A DNA stretch of 64,000 nucleotides. Source: Marthasterias glacialis. Lineage: Eukaryota; Echinodermata; Asteroidea; Forcipulatida; Asteriidae. The first letter of the stretch is position 1. Each line of letters begins with the position of its first letter. The position numbers and the translations under genes are program-made. Positions 60,401 to 64,000 of the stretch are shown piece after piece. The notes under the pieces are model-generated. The model worked only from the letters and a program-made list of their open reading frames with translations, searched no databases and was not told the DNA's origin. The stretch spans positions 14,726,049 to 14,790,048 of the forward strand of contig OU452238.1 of assembly GCA_911728455.2 (NCBI GenBank), given 5' to 3'.

Positions 60401-60576
60401 GTGCTGTTTCTGCACCAGCTATTACTAGGAGTTTGAAATCCAGATCGACTGATATTAGTGATGAGCAGATTAAAGGAGTTCGAATCATTAAGAAACGAGA
60501 GGTAGGGCCAGGAGGGGATAACAGAAGAATATTACTAAGAAAACCTACTGATGATGGCAAGATTGCTTGGTCTTAA
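45457..60576 (+). CDS. ANKAR: ANKAR, ankyrin and armadillo repeat protein, complete
   Basis: Large ankyrin/armadillo scaffold of unknown molecular role. Exons: 45457-46060, 47203-47637, 47908-48184, 48551-48734, 48979-49201, 50130-50189, 51580-51781, 52053-52261, 53122-53226, 53721-54134, 54798-55039, 55350-55500, 57221-57382, 57747-57976, 58567-58725, 59114-59231, 59340-59500, 59627-59772, 60024-60079 and 60320-60576. They total 4,395 bp (1,464 residues; human about 1,434). Residues 1-500 are a conserved N-terminal region (LGQTLINIDYMMKGLWHGVY). Ankyrin repeats occupy about 520-730 (TCMHHAAKHNRPLVIELLL, TPLHLAARCGSLEAAL, AAIHHAAFYDHAPIVRMF, TPLLLAASSGALESVKILI). A 20-residue linker exon (50130-50189) splits them. 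ARM repeats occupy about 735-1360 (GIPALVEIL, GAIPTVIKLL, AVEPLVSLI, ACGLWALAG). The basic, Pro-rich tail ends in IAWS. A candidate AATAAA lies at 61535. The gene is tail to tail with OSGEPL1. Confidence 0.95.
52306..52942 (+). mobile_element. MITE-like family B, copy 1 (TTAA-flanked)
   Basis: Flanked by TTAA (52306-52309 and 52939-52942), with ends CTAGTTGGCACTGG and, inverted, CTACTTGCTGCC. It shares its body with 62049-62515 and, inverted, with about 58200-58414 (CGTGTATCCA, GCAACGTT, TGTGTAAAATCG, AATACCGGAA). It lies in the ANKAR intron after exon 52261. Confidence 0.75.
54480..54660 (-). repeat. possible tRNA-derived repeat
   Basis: On the minus strand GGGTTCAAGTC resembles a polymerase III B box, followed by a body with AGAGATGGGGTTTGTAAGAGATGGG. 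I found only one copy in the window and no clear A box, so this is tentative. It lies in an ANKAR intron. Confidence 0.35.
55571..56715. repeat. minisatellite of 23-24 bp units, about 47 copies
   Basis: Unit CCTGGTCATTRCCTTGGTGC followed by a 3-4 base variable joint (CCC, TTC, CTC). The array covers about 55615-56715 in the ANKAR intron after exon 55500. It is preceded by AGGTCTGATACTTCAGGGAG, the start of the dispersed repeat seen at 8941 and 27312. Long open frames across it (up to 368 codons of LVIALVP-type repeats) are artefacts. Confidence 0.95.
57007..57167. repeat. foldback element in an ANKAR intron
   Basis: The inner arms 57051-57071 and 57099-57119 are perfect 21-bp inverse copies. 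Outer pairing extends to GGACTGGCA (57007) and TGCCAGTCC (57167). The right end is 53 bp before exon 57221. Confidence 0.85.
58198..58414 (-). mobile_element. MITE-like family B, copy 2, partial and inverted
   Basis: The reverse complement matches 52306-52942 and 62049-62515 over GGTGAAATGAA, TTGTTCCGGTAT, TTTTACACA, TTGTGGATAC and the end CCAGTGTGCAC next to TTAA (58411-58414). The other half of the element is missing or replaced. It lies in an ANKAR intron. Confidence 0.65.
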
Positions 60577-61760
60577 AATCAGTCAATAGGTGTGTGTCAG
60601 ACTCCAGGTAAACGTGATGCTTTACACTTTGATCATCTATAGTCAGGTGCTCTAGTACAACAAAGGTACCAGACTCTCCACCTGTGCAGCTTGCTATTAG
60701 TCCAAAGGTGCTCTAATGCAACAAAGGTACCTAGTTTTTATTACTTCCAGCTTTAAAGAAAACTTATGATGGCTGCTGTGTAGCGAAGTTTTATAAAATC
60801 TTGAATTATTCTGAACTTTGGAGTGATGCTTTACCGGGAAGAAATGACCCTTTTCAGAAACTTTCCTCAGAATTATTGTTAAACTTGAAATTCCATGGAT
60901 GTACATGTATTACCTTTATGGATACTTGAAAGTGTGTTTTAATGTAAAACCAGTGGTGCATTAAGTTTATATTGAAATTATAGTTGATAAAATATTTTTT
61001 AAAACTCTTGTAGAAACTGTAGAAAGCTGTGGTATTTTCAGGCAAAATTAATTTGATATATTTGTAAAATATTTTTAATTGTACATAAAAGTGTTATTTT
61101 AAATCCATTTCTTTAATTAAATTACCAAGGCATTTGTTTTACATACAAAGACAGTTCTACATTTTCAAAAAGTAGAAGCGGTAAACTCTGTATTTTTGAT
61201 TAATGAAAGAATAACAACAATGTACTCATACCAAGCTGTAACCAAAGTTCTTTCAAATCTTTCAAATTCAACTTTGAATTATGTTCAAACCAAGCAATGT
61301 GTATTCATTAAATTTTCAATTTTTTAGACTTCTACCAAGTACCGATAAATATAAAAATGTTTAAAATTCATTCCGTCCTGCCACTGGAAATACTTAAAGG
61401 TTCAACTTAACGGAACTGTTTCCTTCCAAACAATTGTTTAAATGTTCAAATTCATCCAGGTTTTTGTTTTTAAGGCTGTACATAAACTTCAGTGAACATT
61501 TCTTGGAAGAAGTGGGTGATTTAAAGATTTATGAAATAAATATGCTGCCATAAGACTGATTGAGTTTCTGTTCTTTAGCTCCCGATGTAACTCTGTTTCC
61601 ATTTGAAATCAACCACCAACCCACACTTCAAGGTACTTGATATTTCGTTATCCGTGTTCAGTGAATAAGAGATTTAGTCACTGTTCATAACTTGAACATC
61701 TTAATCCAGTCAATTGAAGAGGTCCTCTCTATGTGAAACAGGTATCTGACCTCTGAACTT
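60577..61760. other. convergent intergenic region, ANKAR and OSGEPL1 3' ends
   Basis: Holds both 3' untranslated regions. There is a plus-strand AATAAA at 61535-61540 and an imperfect direct repeat (GGTGCTCTAGTACAACAAAGGTACC near 60650 and GGTGCTCTAATGCAACAAAGGTACC near 60706, written in part). No coding exon. Confidence 0.6.
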
Positions 61761-63551
61761 TCACCAGAACTTGACCCTCTTTATTTTGATGTCTGCTGCC
61801 CTCACTTGTTTAGAAATGTCTAAACCAATTGGATACCTGGAGAGATAAAAGGATTGTCAGTAATAAAAAAGTGTGAAGCGAATAAGTATCAAGATTGCTG
61901 TTTAAAAGGAAAACTACAATTATTGAATGTTCTATTAATGTGCAACGACCAGTAAACTTCAAGACACTTGTACAATAAAAACAATCCCATTGTAAGTAAA
62001 GAGTGGTTTGCAGATTTAAACACATACATGTAGTGTGATGGTTTATCCTTGACCAGTTGGTGCCGGCTGACGTGTATCCACAACAATATTTTTGAGGCAG
62101 TAAACTGGCAACATTGAAACACACCATTGTGTAAAATCGAAATACCGGAACAAAGGGCGCCTGTACCTTCCACTGCTGAGCATGCACAGAGTGCGCGCAC
62201 ATTGTGTCACGTTTCATTTCACCCAAACAAATAGGAGAAATAGCGATCAATATTTCAACGGTTTTGGGGCAATTGTGCAGGGTTATTGTGTAATCTCTGA
62301 TTCCAGACCTTTGTCCTTTTGCATGAATTTGACATTGTCTTGATAGAGAAAACTAAAATTGCATTGCAATAAAGAGAATCTTTGTTCTCTTGGCTTTGTC
62401 AAGTCAAGGTTTCTTTGTGCCAGCGGTACTCTCAAATGATTTTGGCAATTCCGAGACAATAATCCGGTCAGGCTGGACGTGAAAAAATGGAAGAATCCTG
62501 GCAGCAACTGGTTAATGAAATCTTGTATAGACTTACTTTGGTTCATATCTGATACTCTGTGGATCATTGACTATGTCTGTACCAAGTTTAAGTTTCTCCA
62601 TTCCAGCCCATGCAATCATAACTCCATTGTCTGTACATAAGGATGGTGGAGGGCAGTGTAACTGGTATCCATTCTGGGTACATGCAACACTGATTGCATT
62701 ACGGATATAAGAATTACTGGCCACACCTCCTGATACCACCTGTTGGTTTGACATGGTAATATAAAAGCATTTGTCAGTTTTAAAATAATAGCCTTTTGGG
62801 TAATCAGTATGTGTGTTGTCTTGTGTCTCACCCTCCATAGAAATGCTTTCCAGCTGATGTTAAAAGAGTTAAGTTAAAATTAAGTCTTACCAAGGACTTT
62901 GAGCTTTCAGGTACCAGTTCTTTCTTTTTACAAAACTCCATGGCTCTAACAACTCTGGTGACTAAATGATGGGCTACTTTGTGTTGGAATGAAGCAGCAA
63001 TGTGTGAAATGGTTGTTAAGTGATTGTCATCATCACAGGAGATACCTACAATAAAGAAAAAAACATGTTAGCAAATGCATAGAGAGCAAGTATAAGAGAT
63101 AAATGATGTTTGAAACTTTGCATGGTGTGGAGAATGAAGTAACTATAACTAGTAAACTTGTGGGTACAACCATGTAGAAATCTCTTTTGGGAGGAGTGTT
63201 GGCTCTGAAAAAAGCCGTTGTGGTCTCAATGTTTTGAACAGTATACTCTGCTCGTCTTCAGGAGAAAGCCTTCGATACATGGTTGTAACAGCAAGTTTAC
63301 TAGTTATAGTTACTAGTTATAAGATAAGAGATGTTTTGCTTACCTTGTTTAACTTCATGGTTGTATATTATCCACTCAGCTATACTCCTCAAACCAGAGA
63401 ATGAAAAGTTACAATCTCGCACTTTGAGTAATGGTCTATCTTTATCCATTAAGAGACGTATATTACCATCTTGTGCCATAAACTCAATAGCCTGTCCACC
63501 TGACAGACCTTGGCACTTAGGATGATGTTGTAACTTCAATCTACGAGCAAC
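61761..63551 (-). CDS. OSGEPL1: OSGEPL1, C-terminal part (4 exons; 5' part beyond window)
   Basis: Mitochondrial tRNA N6-adenosine threonylcarbamoyltransferase (Kae1/Qri7/TsaD family), which makes t6A37. Exons: 63551-63344, 63045-62891, 62739-62537 and 61836-61761, totalling 642 bp. They give 213 residues plus TGA, and phases agree. Visible motifs are VARRLKLQHHPKC, SGGQAIEF, NFSFSGLR, SHIAASFQHKVAHHL, VVSGGVASNSYIR and PPPSLCTDNGVMIAWAG. The Asp of TDNG is a metal ligand of the family. The terminal exon reads YPIGLDISKQV, as in the human protein. The N-terminal mitochondrial targeting region and the HxxxH metal site must lie right of the window. The last intron contains a family B MITE. Confidence 0.93.
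62049..62515 (+). mobile_element. MITE-like family B, copy 3
   Basis: The terminal inverted repeats are CCAGTTGGTGCC (left) and GGCAGCAACTGG (right; complement CCAGTTGCTGCC), flanked by TTGA and TTAA (an aged TTAA duplication). The body matches the other copies, including TTGGCTTTGTCAA and CAATAATCC. It occupies most of the last OSGEPL1 intron and ends 21 bp from its donor. Confidence 0.8.
63138..63314. repeat. inverted repeat with 39-bp arms in OSGEPL1 intron
   Basis: Arms 63138-63176 and 63276-63314 (AGTAACTATAACTAGTAAAC... and its inverse) differ at few positions. The centre is related to the 42600-42790 repeat. The element lies 29 bp from exon 63551-63344. Confidence 0.8.
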
Positions 63552-63702
63552 CTTCAAAAAATAACAACATTGGTTGAGACCTCCTTCAAATTACAAAACC
63601 CAAATGTAAATATCATGAAATCCTTCAAACAAATTTTATGTATCCTACTTCCCAGCAAGTAATTGAACTGAAAACAAACACTCATGTTAAAATATCTCTC
63701 CT

Positions 63703-63966
63703 TAACCCTCCTACTGCTAGACCATTCAAACCCATTCCCCATTTGCTATTGTACACACATAGTATTATCATCTCAACAGTGTTGATATCAAACTGTACTA
63801 CCAAATGGAGCGATCCTCACAAGGCTTTGTATCAGCTTACCTACCATTCAAAACCACTTGGGGAATCAACACTGTACAGTTATCTCACCATTCAAAACCA
63901 CAATAGTGAATGGTTTCAAATGGTGCATCAACTTATTAGAAAAAGGCACCAAGAGTAGGAGGGTTA
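63703..63966. mobile_element. MITE with 13-bp terminal inverted repeats
   Basis: TAACCCTCCTACT at 63703-63715 and its exact complement at 63954-63966. The internal motif ACCATTCAAA recurs in direct and inverted orientation (63722, 63843, 63889, 63907). The 106-codon open frame across it has no known similarity. It lies upstream of the first visible OSGEPL1 exon, probably in an intron. Confidence 0.75.
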
Positions 63967-64000
63967 GTAATGTATATGTAGGTTGGATGAATGCTGTAAA

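Noticed and set aside
61810..62250. 146-codon minus-strand frame between OSGEPL1 exons
   Set aside because: Mostly family B repeat sequence inside the last OSGEPL1 intron; only 61761-61836 is coding, in another frame.
63638..63958. 106-codon plus-strand frame near the right edge
   Set aside because: It covers a MITE with 13-bp inverted ends, and no similarity was recognised.

Overview
The window is eukaryotic nuclear DNA from an animal. It is AT-rich, its genes are split into many small GT-AG exons, and its introns hold microsatellites, minisatellites, tRNA-derived SINE-like copies and many short inverted-repeat elements. The gene set (integrin beta, an SLC18 vesicular transporter, TMEM98, CCDC89, an SDR, a Fer3-type bHLH factor, ANKAR, OSGEPL1) and the frequent AGGCCT-type words suggest a non-vertebrate deuterostome. 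An echinoderm is plausible, but the species cannot be fixed from the sequence alone.

Layout. About 0.57-7.5 kb (-): the 5' half of an integrin beta gene (signal peptide, PSI, hybrid and beta-I domains), running off the left edge. About 7.5-14.1 kb: its upstream flank, rich in foldback elements. 14.15-21.85 kb (-): a complete 15-exon SLC18A-like vesicular transporter of 588 codons. 21.9-26.6 kb: repeat-rich intergenic DNA. 26.6-28.5 kb (-): complete TMEM98. 31.1-34.8 kb (+): complete CCDC89. 35.4-38.9 kb (-): a 255-residue short-chain dehydrogenase with altered catalytic and cofactor motifs, tail to tail with CCDC89. 41.6-42.4 kb (+): an intronless FERD3L-type bHLH gene behind a TATA box. 45.5-60.6 kb (+): complete ANKAR (20 coding exons, 1,464 residues). 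61.8-63.6 kb (-): the C-terminal four exons of OSGEPL1, tail to tail with ANKAR as in human, running off the right edge.

The genes do not form one pathway. Integrin beta is an adhesion receptor, the SLC18 protein a vesicle loader, FERD3L a developmental transcription factor and OSGEPL1 a mitochondrial tRNA-modifying enzyme. TMEM98, CCDC89 and ANKAR have less defined roles. I assembled the exons by hand from splice sites and family similarity; for each complete gene the exon lengths sum to a whole number of codons and the phases agree.

The most interesting points are the SDR that lost several hallmark residues; an SLC18 transporter with Thr in place of a conserved membrane Asp; two families of TTAA-flanked MITEs, one copy ending 11 nt from an integrin splice donor; a roughly 1.1-kb minisatellite in an ANKAR intron that seems to have grown from a unit present singly elsewhere in the window; and ANKAR-OSGEPL1 microsynteny.
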